A DNA stretch of 64,000 bases from Ruminiclostridium cellobioparum DSM 1351 = ATCC 15832 (GTDB lineage: Bacteria; Bacillota; Clostridia; Acetivibrionales; DSM-1351). The notes beneath the pieces are model-generated. The model had not been told where the DNA came from. It searched no databases and worked only from the letters and a program-made list of their open reading frames with translations. Made by a program: the position numbers and the translations under genes. The stretch covers positions 62,001 to 126,000 of the forward strand of contig NZ_KK211289.1 in the NCBI RefSeq assembly GCF_000621505.1, written 5' to 3'. Positions 24,267 to 32,221 of the stretch are shown here, one piece after another (within the stretch, counting starts at the first letter, position 1; every line of letters starts with the position of its first letter).

Positions 24267-26114
24267 TTATACAAGGATAAATTCTTCGAGTTTGCCAATT
24301 TTGTCTAATTTCACTAAAGCCTTAACCTGTATTCCGTTCTCCAGATACTCCTGATTGATTATTTGCCCGTATTTGTAAATGTATGGCAGCACCCACCCCT
24401 CATTATATGGTATGAGCAGATTTATTTCCCTGAGCCTGTCTTTAAAACCTTCGGTAATTTGTTCAAGCAAACGGTCAATACCGGTTCCGGTAACTGCTGA
24501 TATTTCACAGACTGAGGAATAGCCTATGGAATTTATTCTGCCTCCCGAGGTGACAAGATCCTGCTTGTTGAGTACAAGTATCGTATTTTTTGAGGAAGCT
24601 CCCAATTCATCCAACAGCCCCTCCACAACACTGATCTGCATTGCTGCATTCTCATTTGAAGCGTCAACAACATGCAGCAGCATATCTGCGTGCACTGCCT
24701 CCTCCAGTGTTGACTTGAACGCCTCTATCAAATCATGGGGCAGTTTTCTTATGAAGCCGACCGTATCTACGAGTACGGCTTCCCTTCCGTCGGCCAGTAT
24801 CAGCTTGCGGGCAGACGGATCAAGAGTGGCAAACAGTTTGTCCTCCACAAATACGGCCGCTCCGCACAACCTGTTCATGAGTGTTGATTTTCCGGCATTT
24901 GTGTAACCAACGATGGCTATAACAGGCACATTGTTTTTACTTCTTGTGCTCCGCATAAAGTCTCTTCTTTTCTCAAGCTGCCCAAGTTCTCTCTCAAGAC
25001 CTGATATTCTTCTGCGGATATGCCTTCTGTCCACCTCCAGCTTTTTCTCACCAGGGCCACGTGTTCCGATACCTCCGCCCAGCCTGGACAGTTGGGTTCC
25101 CAGGCCGATGAGTCTGGGAAGCTGGTACTTGAGCTGTGCCAGCTCCACCTGAAGCTTGCCTTCCTTTGATATGGCCCTCTGGGCGAAAATATCCAATATT
25201 AATGTGGTACGGTCTACCACCCTTACACCTGTTGCGTCTTCTATATTTCTAATTTGGGCGCCCGAGAGCTCATCGTCGAATATGAGCAGCTGAACATCCC
25301 TTGCCTGGCACAGCAGAGACAGCTCCTCTATTTTGCCCTTTCCCACATAGTAGGCCGAGTCCTGGGCCTGCTTGCGCTGGAGGACCTTGTCCACAACTAT
25401 TGCTCCTGCGGTCCCGGCCAGTTCCTCCAACTCAGTGAGAGAGTCCTCCGCATCCCTGAGCGAGGCACTTTCCAGTCTGCTCTGACTGGTTTCCAGTCCA
25501 ACAAGTATGGCTTTCTCGGCCTCTCCTTCATTTTCATATATATCATCCTTCACCGAGGCGTCAAGTTCCTCTATGATTTTATACAGATAGTTAAGCCTCG
25601 GCTCGCCCAGTGTAAACGGGCCATACACATCCACATCCTGCTCGGCCGACAGGCAGCCCGCATATATTTCCCCAGGCTGTCCCTCATTTATGCCCATTGC
25701 CAGCATTGCATCCAGCCTCAGCTTTTGCAGTGTACTTATGTCAACCTGCGACAGCATCCCGTTTCCGCCGGGGTGTGTATGAATGCATCTGATAGCAGAC
25801 AATCTGGATTTCCCTCTTCTGTTGTCCAACTGGGGCAGCGACACTGTTCCGCTGTCGCCAATACTTATGTCAACTACAATTCCTCTTCTGTTTATAAGAA
25901 CAGATATCTCCCTGTTAATCTCATGAGAAATTCTTGCTATGGTTTCAGCCAATTCGGCAGGAACAAGTTCCCTTGATTCGAATTTTTTATCATACAACTC
26001 CTCAAGCTCGTTAAGAAGCCTCTCCTTGATGGATTGGGTATTTCCGTTAATATTTATAAGCTCGCCTCCTATAATCCAGGTACGCCCCGGCACACTTGCA
26101 CACCAATTTTCCAT
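24267..26114 (-). CDS. hflX: GTPase HflX with N-terminal extension
   Basis: A ribosome-associated GTPase that splits stalled or stressed ribosomes in other bacteria. The 615-residue length exceeds the ~420 of the E. coli protein because of an N-terminal ~190-residue extension with a HTHPGG segment, seen in clostridial HflX. The HflX domain follows (VGKGK, LIFDDELSGAQIRN), then GLGTQLSRLGGGIGTRGPGE, the coiled region, and the G domain: G1 GYTNAGKST, G3 DTVGF, G4 NKQD. The ATG at 26114 has only a weak ribosome binding site, whereas AGGAGG lies 18 codons inside and is followed seven bases later by ATA, so the true start is uncertain. Confidence 0.93.
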   Translation of the reverse strand: MENWCASVPGRTWIIGGELININGNTQSIKERLLNELEELYDKKFESRELVPAELAETIARISHEINREISVLINRRGIVVDISIGDSGTVSLPQLDNRRGKSRLSAIRCIHTHPGGNGMLSQVDISTLQKLRLDAMLAMGINEGQPGEIYAGCLSAEQDVDVYGPFTLGEPRLNYLYKIIEELDASVKDDIYENEGEAEKAILVGLETSQSRLESASLRDAEDSLTELEELAGTAGAIVVDKVLQRKQAQDSAYYVGKGKIEELSLLCQARDVQLLIFDDELSGAQIRNIEDATGVRVVDRTTLILDIFAQRAISKEGKLQVELAQLKYQLPRLIGLGTQLSRLGGGIGTRGPGEKKLEVDRRHIRRRISGLERELGQLEKRRDFMRSTRSKNNVPVIAIVGYTNAGKSTLMNRLCGAAVFVEDKLFATLDPSARKLILADGREAVLVDTVGFIRKLPHDLIEAFKSTLEEAVHADMLLHVVDASNENAAMQISVVEGLLDELGASSKNTILVLNKQDLVTSGGRINSIGYSSVCEISAVTGTGIDRLLEQITEGFKDRLREINLLIPYNEGWVLPYIYKYGQIINQEYLENGIQVKALVKLDKIGKLEEFILV

Positions 26115-26259
26115 GATGCAGATTTACCTATATTATATATTACTATTAGAGAATAAGGCAGATAAATGAAAATTTCAAGGAGTGCTGTTAACTAATAAAT
26201 TTAAATTTGTACCTTTAATAGAGCTTACCATTTTTTGAAGTTGTACTCGCGCACTATGA

Positions 26260-27237
26260 TCAGTATTTCATAAAAAGTCCGATTATTTGCTCTCTGTCCA
26301 TTATATCCTCAAGGGCCCATATGACCGCACCTACGACCGGCGGCTTATCCAGGAGGATAAACTCTATAGCCATATCCCTGTTCGCCGAGGTCACACATTT
26401 TTTTAAAGTGTCGGTAATTGTGGGATTTGCCGCTTTTGTATTAATGGAGCCCGATAGTATTACCTGCAGCCCAGGTGTATCAAATTTCAGCTCCCTGATA
26501 CACCCGTTAACCGAGTTTGCCAGACTCCGGCCAAGCTCCTCGAGTATTTTTATGGCCAGGTTATCTCCTTTGTTGGCAGCATCAAAGATAATTCTGTTCA
26601 GTTCCCGTACACTTATGCTTCCTTCTTCTATTTTCCGGATAGCGTTGTCAATGAAATCATATTTTGACTCCACCTTCAGTTCTTCGGGAATCATATCCAG
26701 CATACAGGTCTCTGCCCCGCACCTGAAATAGTAATTGTAAACAGACTGTATAAACTTTTCTCCCAGGTATGCACCGCCGCCCAGATCTCCCGTAATGGCA
26801 CCCATACCTCCCACCTGGAGAACGCCTCCCGTCCGGTCAATACCGGCCACACTGCACCCTGTCCCATTGACAACTCCGATTCCCCACCCGTTTTTACTTC
26901 CGGCTTTTATTGCAAGGTAGGCGTCATTATACAATTTAAAATCATTGAAGCCAAGTTCCTTCAAAATTCCTGAAATGACCTTATGCTGCCATCTTGTATC
27001 AACTCCTGCCATGCCAAAAACACTTTTAACTATCTGACTGATTTGCAGCCCGTTACGCTTTACAAGGTAGTTGAGCATCAGTGTCATTTCACTTTTGAAG
27101 CCTTGATAGCCGCCTTTTAATACCTCATGGTTCGTCGGGCCCCAGTTAATTAAGTCAACTTCGTTACCTTCAATATCATACAGTGCACATTGTGTTTTTG
27201 TACCGCCTCCATCCACCCCAAGCACGTATTGCTTCAT
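26260..27237 (-). CDS. BadF/BadG/BcrA-type sugar kinase, GlcNAc kinase-like
   Basis: A 325-residue ASKHA kinase, paralogue of the one at 12033-13025. Phosphate loop GVDGGGTKT near residues 7-15, GMAGVDT, NGTGCSVAG and GGMGAITGDLGGGAYLG follow in order. The start is ATG at 27237 because GGGAGG lies five bases upstream; a longer frame to 27285 has no site. It follows the GH4 gene by about 110 bases, so a GH4-kinase operon is likely: GH4 acts on a glycoside and the kinase phosphorylates a released sugar. The preferred sugar is unknown. Together with DUF4838 and an AraC regulator it forms a small sugar-utilisation locus. Confidence 0.9.
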   Translation of the reverse strand: MKQYVLGVDGGGTKTQCALYDIEGNEVDLINWGPTNHEVLKGGYQGFKSEMTLMLNYLVKRNGLQISQIVKSVFGMAGVDTRWQHKVISGILKELGFNDFKLYNDAYLAIKAGSKNGWGIGVVNGTGCSVAGIDRTGGVLQVGGMGAITGDLGGGAYLGEKFIQSVYNYYFRCGAETCMLDMIPEELKVESKYDFIDNAIRKIEEGSISVRELNRIIFDAANKGDNLAIKILEELGRSLANSVNGCIRELKFDTPGLQVILSGSINTKAANPTITDTLKKCVTSANRDMAIEFILLDKPPVVGAVIWALEDIMDREQIIGLFMKY

Positions 27238-27350
27238 ATTAGCCTCCCAAGCCATGTTATGGCTTTGAGCCACATTTGTGGCCACAAAATGTTATGTAAT
27301 TAATTGTCCTTTATCGCTGTGCGGCGAGTAAAGGAAGTTAGCAACTGTTT

Positions 27351-28643
27351 CTATTTCTTATGGAACTGCGGCAAAAATTTTCTGTTGGCTTCCAGCATCT
27401 CATCGAGCATGGGTTTTGCCTTGTTGTAATCACCTATTAACGGATGGACCAGCAAGGCGGACAGTGCCGCATCATAATCCCCTGTCAGTCCTGCCCTGGC
27501 AGCCAGCTTTTCATATGCCTTCACAGCCTTCATCAACCCTATGATCATATGGTTATTAAAATTCTTCATTTTAACCGGGAAAATTCCCTTTCTGTTTACA
27601 AGACACTTTACCTCAACAACATCATCATTGTCCATAAAGGGTAATGCACCTTCATTCCTTACATTTACAACATGATACTCATTTTTGTCATTTTCCAGCG
27701 CATCGATCAGTGAGACTGCTGCGGTGGAATAATACGCTCCGCCCCTCTGCTCCAGCAGTGCCGGTTTATCAACCAGGTTAATGTCCTCATACAGCTCAAG
27801 CAGCTCCCTTTCAAGCTCCTTGCACACCTCGCCCCTGGTTTTCTCCGCTTCCTTGCAGTGATTTATCTGAGCATCCCTGAAATAGTAATAGTTAAGGTAC
27901 GAGGAAGGAATTCCTCCGGTGGCTTTCAGCAACGGTTTTTGAAGCTCCGCCTCCTGGATATTTTTCATAGTTGTTATTTCCAGTCCACTCTCAATAAGCT
28001 GTGGCAGGATATTGTTTCCTTCTGCATATACTCCTGTTATCCAGCTCAGGTGATTCAGCCCGACGTAATCGTAGTCAAAATTCCGCGTATCAGCTGAAAC
28101 CATGGCTCTGGCATCTTTTATCATGCTGGTGGGGCAATTGCACAATCCTGCCATCTTAATGCCGCTGTTGTTCAATACTGCTTCAGCCACCAGACCCGAC
28201 GGATTTGCAAAGTTGATGAGCCATGCGTCGGGAGCAAGTCTTTCCATGGTTTTTACAATATCCATAATAACGGGAATGGTCCTCATGGCCTTCATAAAGC
28301 CGCCTGCCCCCGTGGTCTCCTGTCCCAGCATGTCATATTTAAGGGGTATCTTTTCATCGCTGATCCTGGCATCCAGTTTACCCACCCTGACCTGGGACAG
28401 CACATAATGAGCCCCCTGTATTGCCTCCTCGAGATTGTCTGTCATAACAACCCTGCATTTCATGGAATTTTTCCTTAATATTCTTTCGGTCAGTGCACCC
28501 ACTATACCCATTTTTGGTTTATCTATATCCATGAGATAAATGGATTCCACGTCAAGGGTCTCCCTCCTGACGATAAATCCCTCGATAAGTTCGGGGGTAT
28601 ATGTACTTCCTGCACCAATTACTGCAATCTTTAAATTTCTCAT
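27351..28643 (-). CDS. Glycoside hydrolase family 4 (6-phospho-beta-glucosidase-like)
   Basis: A 430-residue NAD- and Mn-dependent GH4 glycosidase, which cleaves by an oxidation-elimination mechanism. NAD-binding GAGSTYTPE is at residues 10-18, NPSG at 147-150, the metal-ligand Cys in LCNCP (168-170) and His198 in LNHLSW. Family members hydrolyse phospho-glycosides or unphosphorylated glucosides, glucuronides or galactosides, and the exact specificity is not readable. GGGAGG lies before the start. It is the intact counterpart of the GH4 remnant at 13022-13215. It is probably transcribed after DUF4838 (79-base gap with short tandem repeats) and ahead of the kinase. Confidence 0.92.
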   Translation of the reverse strand: MRNLKIAVIGAGSTYTPELIEGFIVRRETLDVESIYLMDIDKPKMGIVGALTERILRKNSMKCRVVMTDNLEEAIQGAHYVLSQVRVGKLDARISDEKIPLKYDMLGQETTGAGGFMKAMRTIPVIMDIVKTMERLAPDAWLINFANPSGLVAEAVLNNSGIKMAGLCNCPTSMIKDARAMVSADTRNFDYDYVGLNHLSWITGVYAEGNNILPQLIESGLEITTMKNIQEAELQKPLLKATGGIPSSYLNYYYFRDAQINHCKEAEKTRGEVCKELERELLELYEDINLVDKPALLEQRGGAYYSTAAVSLIDALENDKNEYHVVNVRNEGALPFMDNDDVVEVKCLVNRKGIFPVKMKNFNNHMIIGLMKAVKAYEKLAARAGLTGDYDAALSALLVHPLIGDYNKAKPMLDEMLEANRKFLPQFHKK

Positions 28644-28657
28644 AATCCCATCCTCCC

Positions 28658-28705
28658 TGAATTACACCGAATTACATCTGAACTGCACCTGAACTGCATC
28701 TGAAT
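28658..28705. repeat. Tandem 10-11 base repeats upstream of GH4 gene
   Basis: About four and a half copies of units such as TGAACTGCACC and TGAACTGCATC with GAATTACAYC variants. They lie between the DUF4838 stop and the GH4 ribosome binding site. Slippage could change the spacing of this leader. Confidence 0.6.
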
Positions 28706-28722
28706 TTAATCCATTGCATTTG

Positions 28723-30645
28723 TCATTTCCTCTCTTCCGGATCTTTCAGGACAAAACCGTTCATGATCTCAAAAGTCTGGATAAATTCGTACAGATCAAA
28801 AACCGGCTGTACCTGGTCCTCGATGCTGCAAATATATTTCTTCAGCCCTTTCCAGGCGCTTTCAACCATTTCAAAATTATTAAGCGTTCTGTACTTTAAA
28901 AGTTCAGCCATACGTATGCAAATTTCCATGTGAAAGGTTAGATATTGCCAGGACAGCCTTTGACTTGGATGTCCCTTCTCCCTGTTCTGATTTATTAACA
29001 ATCCGAACTCCTCACAAACCTTATGTATGGAATCGTATTTATTTGAAATTTTCTCATCAGCCGCCGGAATCTCTCCCCGCATATACGGTGGTGTAAATAA
29101 TTCCGACAAGGTCAGCAGGTATGAAAAACACTGGCTTCCCTGTTCGCCAAAAGCACTGTTAAAATAGTCCCCAGCTGTTTTATCAAAGTCCAGCCTGTCA
29201 TTCCAAAGGGTCCGGGCCATTGTGTATACACCAAATCCCGTGGGAAGAAACGCTCTCTGGCATTGACAGCTGATCAGGCCATCCAGGCCTATTTCCTTCA
29301 GATTCAGTACATCTTCATAAACAGTTTTAGCTGTGTATATACTGCCTGGATCATAAAAGTGGTCCCACATGAAATGATAATCAAAATCAAAGCTGTCTCC
29401 TTTAAACTCCTTTTTCCAGTTTTTTAAGAACCCAAGATTTTCACCTATGGTTTTGGGCAGCTTAATATCATTTCTTTCATGCCTGACGGTATTTTCACTT
29501 ACGGTGCTGCCGGCAAAAGAGTGGGTATAGGTTCTTGTTATGGGTGCAAACATCATTATAAATCTGTCCGGGTTCTCAATATGATACTCTTCGGGAGTCC
29601 ACAGAAGATCATAGTACAGCAGGAATACGATTTTGGTTTTAATATTATTTTCCGTCAACACCCTGTCCAGTTTATTCAATATCTGCACATAAAAATCCGA
29701 AGGTATATGCTTTTTACAGTTTTCACACTCGCATTGGTTGTTGTACCCGTCTGCCAGCCAGAAATGAAGGATATCAACATTTTTATCGGACTTCAGATAA
29801 TCCAGCACACTCTGTACCATCATTTCCTGAACTTCCGGATTGGAATAACACAGATTCAGGTTTAAGGGGATCCCGTCAACCATCTTTCTTTCACCCTTGA
29901 CCATTGCAAAATACCTGGTGACCTCAGGGCTGATATCCTCCTGGATCTTTTCCCAGCTTACGCCGGGGATACCCAGGGGTTCACAGGTCCAGCCATGCCC
30001 CACTCCATGGTAAATCAGGCCTCTTTTTTTAATCTCCGCCTCCAGTGCTTTTGTAAGTTCTCTTGCTTTTTCAATGGTAAATTTCTCACCCTGCTTTTCA
30101 GGATTATCGGTATGGTTATACCACCTCTCAAAAAAAGTATATGCCTCCCTGAACTGGATAAAATAACTGTTCAATCCCACTTTTGGCAGCCAGTCTACAG
30201 TATCCGTGACATTTTCCAGGCTGACCGCCCCTTCAATACATATGCCGCGGTGCCTGTATGACGGCCTTTCCTGCAGCCTTACTGAAATATCCTCAATACA
30301 CCGCCCAGGAATGATTTCTCCCCCGGCTCCGGGCCTGACCCATCTGCAGCCTGCCTCTGTGAGGAATCTGTAGACTCCAAGCAGAACACTTCTGGGATTT
30401 GCTCCTGCAATAATGCCCTCACCGTTGTCAATATCAATGAAAATCTCATCATCAAATGCTGTTGTACTGCCGTTTATGGGCTTTATGTCAAAATCCCCGA
30501 ATACTCCAAGCTTTATCAGGTGCGCTTTTTCAAGACCTCCGGTCCGGTTGTTTTGCATCAACTCCAGGTATCTTTTCAATTCCTCTGCGGCGAAAACTGT
30601 CACTTCATTATGGGACTGGGATGTAACCGTCAAATTTTTTTCCAT
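28723..30645 (-). CDS. DUF4838 family protein, alpha-glucuronidase-like architecture
   Basis: A 640-residue cytoplasmic protein with no signal peptide. The N-terminal ~130 residues resemble the GH67/GH20-type accessory fold (AAEELKRYLELM, GANPRSVLLGVYRFLTEAGCRW), followed by a DUF4838 domain with a barrel-like pattern (YNNQCECENCKKHIP near 305, HFMWDHFYDPGS near 420). Related proteins act on polysaccharide side chains or are uncharacterised. It sits with GH4, a sugar kinase and an AraC regulator, and the window has mannonate genes, so a uronic-acid-linked substrate is a reasonable guess. The start is ATG at 30645 with GAGGAG upstream. No GH67 catalytic residues were identified with certainty. 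Confidence 0.75.
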   Translation of the reverse strand: MEKNLTVTSQSHNEVTVFAAEELKRYLELMQNNRTGGLEKAHLIKLGVFGDFDIKPINGSTTAFDDEIFIDIDNGEGIIAGANPRSVLLGVYRFLTEAGCRWVRPGAGGEIIPGRCIEDISVRLQERPSYRHRGICIEGAVSLENVTDTVDWLPKVGLNSYFIQFREAYTFFERWYNHTDNPEKQGEKFTIEKARELTKALEAEIKKRGLIYHGVGHGWTCEPLGIPGVSWEKIQEDISPEVTRYFAMVKGERKMVDGIPLNLNLCYSNPEVQEMMVQSVLDYLKSDKNVDILHFWLADGYNNQCECENCKKHIPSDFYVQILNKLDRVLTENNIKTKIVFLLYYDLLWTPEEYHIENPDRFIMMFAPITRTYTHSFAGSTVSENTVRHERNDIKLPKTIGENLGFLKNWKKEFKGDSFDFDYHFMWDHFYDPGSIYTAKTVYEDVLNLKEIGLDGLISCQCQRAFLPTGFGVYTMARTLWNDRLDFDKTAGDYFNSAFGEQGSQCFSYLLTLSELFTPPYMRGEIPAADEKISNKYDSIHKVCEEFGLLINQNREKGHPSQRLSWQYLTFHMEICIRMAELLKYRTLNNFEMVESAWKGLKKYICSIEDQVQPVFDLYEFIQTFEIMNGFVLKDPEERK

Positions 30646-30707
30646 ATAATCACTCCTCATAATTACCTATTATTAATTGCTTCTTATAATTGCTTTTCAA
30701 AAAAATT

Positions 30708-30734
30708 GCTGCCGTATAAAAATTATACGGCAGC
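30708..30734 (-). terminator. Terminator of the AraC regulator gene
   Basis: GCTGCCGTATAA (30708-30719) pairs perfectly with TTATACGGCAGC (30723-30734) over a three-base loop. On the minus strand it is followed by about eight T residues. This separates the AraC gene from DUF4838, which needs its own promoter. Confidence 0.93.
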
Positions 30735-30765
30735 GCATCTTTTACATCTTTATATATATTACAAA

Positions 30766-31545
30766 CTAATTTATATATTCTCTTATGCTCCTGAAATCCT
30801 TCGGAAGTTTTCCGGTGTATTTTTTAAAGCAGCTTATAAAATGCGGCAGGCTCAGAAAACCAGCCTCTGCGGCAATATCTATAATTTTTCCGTCTGTTTC
30901 CAGCAGCATTTGAGATGCTTTTACTATCCTGAATTTATTTATATATTCAGTAGGTGTTGAACCGGTTGACTTTTTAAAAACCAGATTGAAATTTGATGAG
31001 CTCATATTGACAAGCCTGGCCAGCTCCTCTATTTTAATCTTTCCTGAATAATTTTCCTTAATATACTCAAATACCGGAATAAAAAAGTCGTAATTCTTTG
31101 TGTTATTATGTAAACTACTTTTTAACTCAATATTAAAGCACCTCTTAATATTTACAGTCATTTTTAAGAGAGCTGCTTTAACCATTAACTCATATCCGGG
31201 GTTTTTACCGGTATTTTCATGCATTATCTCCAAAAGAGCGTCAAGAATAGCTTCATAATGGCTAAAAGAGGGCGATATCCTGTGAAACAGCATCCTCCTG
31301 GCCTCCTGAAATGTGCTGATATAATCCATCTCAAAAGAGTACCCTGCTCCATTATAAATTAATGCGGGCATAAAAAGGACTACAAGCATTATGACATCTC
31401 TGTCATTATAGGCCAGGTGTATTTCATTGCTGCCGATGACAAAAATATCACCGGCTGCAAAAGAATATTCATTTCCATCGATCAGGTAAGTTCCGGTCCC
31501 CTGCTTTATATAGCATATTTCGATACAGTCATGGTAGTGAAGCAT
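30766..31545 (-). CDS. AraC family transcriptional regulator (start unclear)
   Basis: A 259-residue regulator from the first ATG: N-terminal cupin-like sensor (HYHDCIEICYIKQGTG) and two C-terminal AraC helix-turn-helix motifs (MSSSNFNLVFKKSTGSTPTEYI; IDIAAEAGFLSLPHFISCFKK). It probably controls the DUF4838-GH4-kinase locus downstream. Oddity: the frame stays open and protein-like for 43 codons upstream of the ATG (FPVIIGETYGIDKNSC), back to the dUTPase TAG at 31675, but has no ATG, GTG or TTG there. A normal AraC sensor domain would include these residues. Possibilities are a rare CTG start at 31662, an ATT or ATA start, stop readthrough, or loss of the N-terminus. Confidence 0.88.
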   Translation of the reverse strand: MLHYHDCIEICYIKQGTGTYLIDGNEYSFAAGDIFVIGSNEIHLAYNDRDVIMLVVLFMPALIYNGAGYSFEMDYISTFQEARRMLFHRISPSFSHYEAILDALLEIMHENTGKNPGYELMVKAALLKMTVNIKRCFNIELKSSLHNNTKNYDFFIPVFEYIKENYSGKIKIEELARLVNMSSSNFNLVFKKSTGSTPTEYINKFRIVKASQMLLETDGKIIDIAAEAGFLSLPHFISCFKKYTGKLPKDFRSIREYIN

Positions 31546-31674
31546 GCAGCTGTTCTTATCAATACCGTAGGTTTCACCTATTATTACAGGAAAATCATCT
31601 TTTTTCTCTTTGGAAATGTCAGTAAAAATAAATTTTTTATATTTGTCCCTTTGTTTTATCAGAGCGGATTCCCC

Positions 31675-32184
31675 CTATTTTACTCCGGTCGAGCCAAAGC
31701 CGCCTCCCCTGTCATTCCCCACAGCCTTTACCGACGGGACTTTTGTAAACACCATTTTTGGTACTGCCTGCAATACTATCTGGGCAATCCTGTCACCCTT
31801 TCTTACAATATACGTTCCCTGCCTGTTGCCCTTCTCCTCCAGTGTAAAAGGTGTCCGGCCGGGTTGGCACACATTCCTGTCGGAATTGTTGCTTACAATT
31901 ATCCCCAATTCATCTCTGTAACCGCTGTCAATGGTACCAGGGGAATTGGGAATCCTGATGGGAGTTTTCAGTGACAGCCCGCTCCTGGGTCTCACCTGTA
32001 TTTCATAGCCCTCCGGTATTGCGAGCTTTAAACCGGTGGGCACTATGGCTGTCTCACCCGGGGCTATAATCACCTCTTCGGCAGCAAATACATCCATCCC
32101 CGCATCACCCGGATTCGCATATACCGGCAGTATTGCATCCTCCCTGCACACCTCTACAAAAACTTCAACCACCTGTTCCTCCAT
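31675..32184 (-). CDS. dut: Deoxyuridine 5'-triphosphate nucleotidohydrolase
   Basis: Hydrolyses dUTP to dUMP and pyrophosphate, keeping uracil out of DNA and supplying dTMP synthesis. The 169-residue trimeric dUTPase has motif I DAGMDVFA (27-34), motif II RPRSGLSLK, motif III GTIDSGYRDELG and motif V RGGGFGSTG at the C-terminus. It lies 37 bases after the U32 gene and is probably co-transcribed with it. Its TAG stop is immediately followed in the same frame by the N-terminal coding sequence of the AraC regulator. Confidence 0.96.
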   Translation of the reverse strand: MEEQVVEVFVEVCREDAILPVYANPGDAGMDVFAAEEVIIAPGETAIVPTGLKLAIPEGYEIQVRPRSGLSLKTPIRIPNSPGTIDSGYRDELGIIVSNNSDRNVCQPGRTPFTLEEKGNRQGTYIVRKGDRIAQIVLQAVPKMVFTKVPSVKAVGNDRGGGFGSTGVK

Positions 32185-32221
32185 TTCCGGGTATAACTGA
32201 GCCCAGTATCCTTAATAACTG

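Noticed and set aside
25254-25976. Plus-strand ORF of 240 residues inside hflX
   Set aside because: Antisense shadow; composition is not protein-like and hflX is certain.
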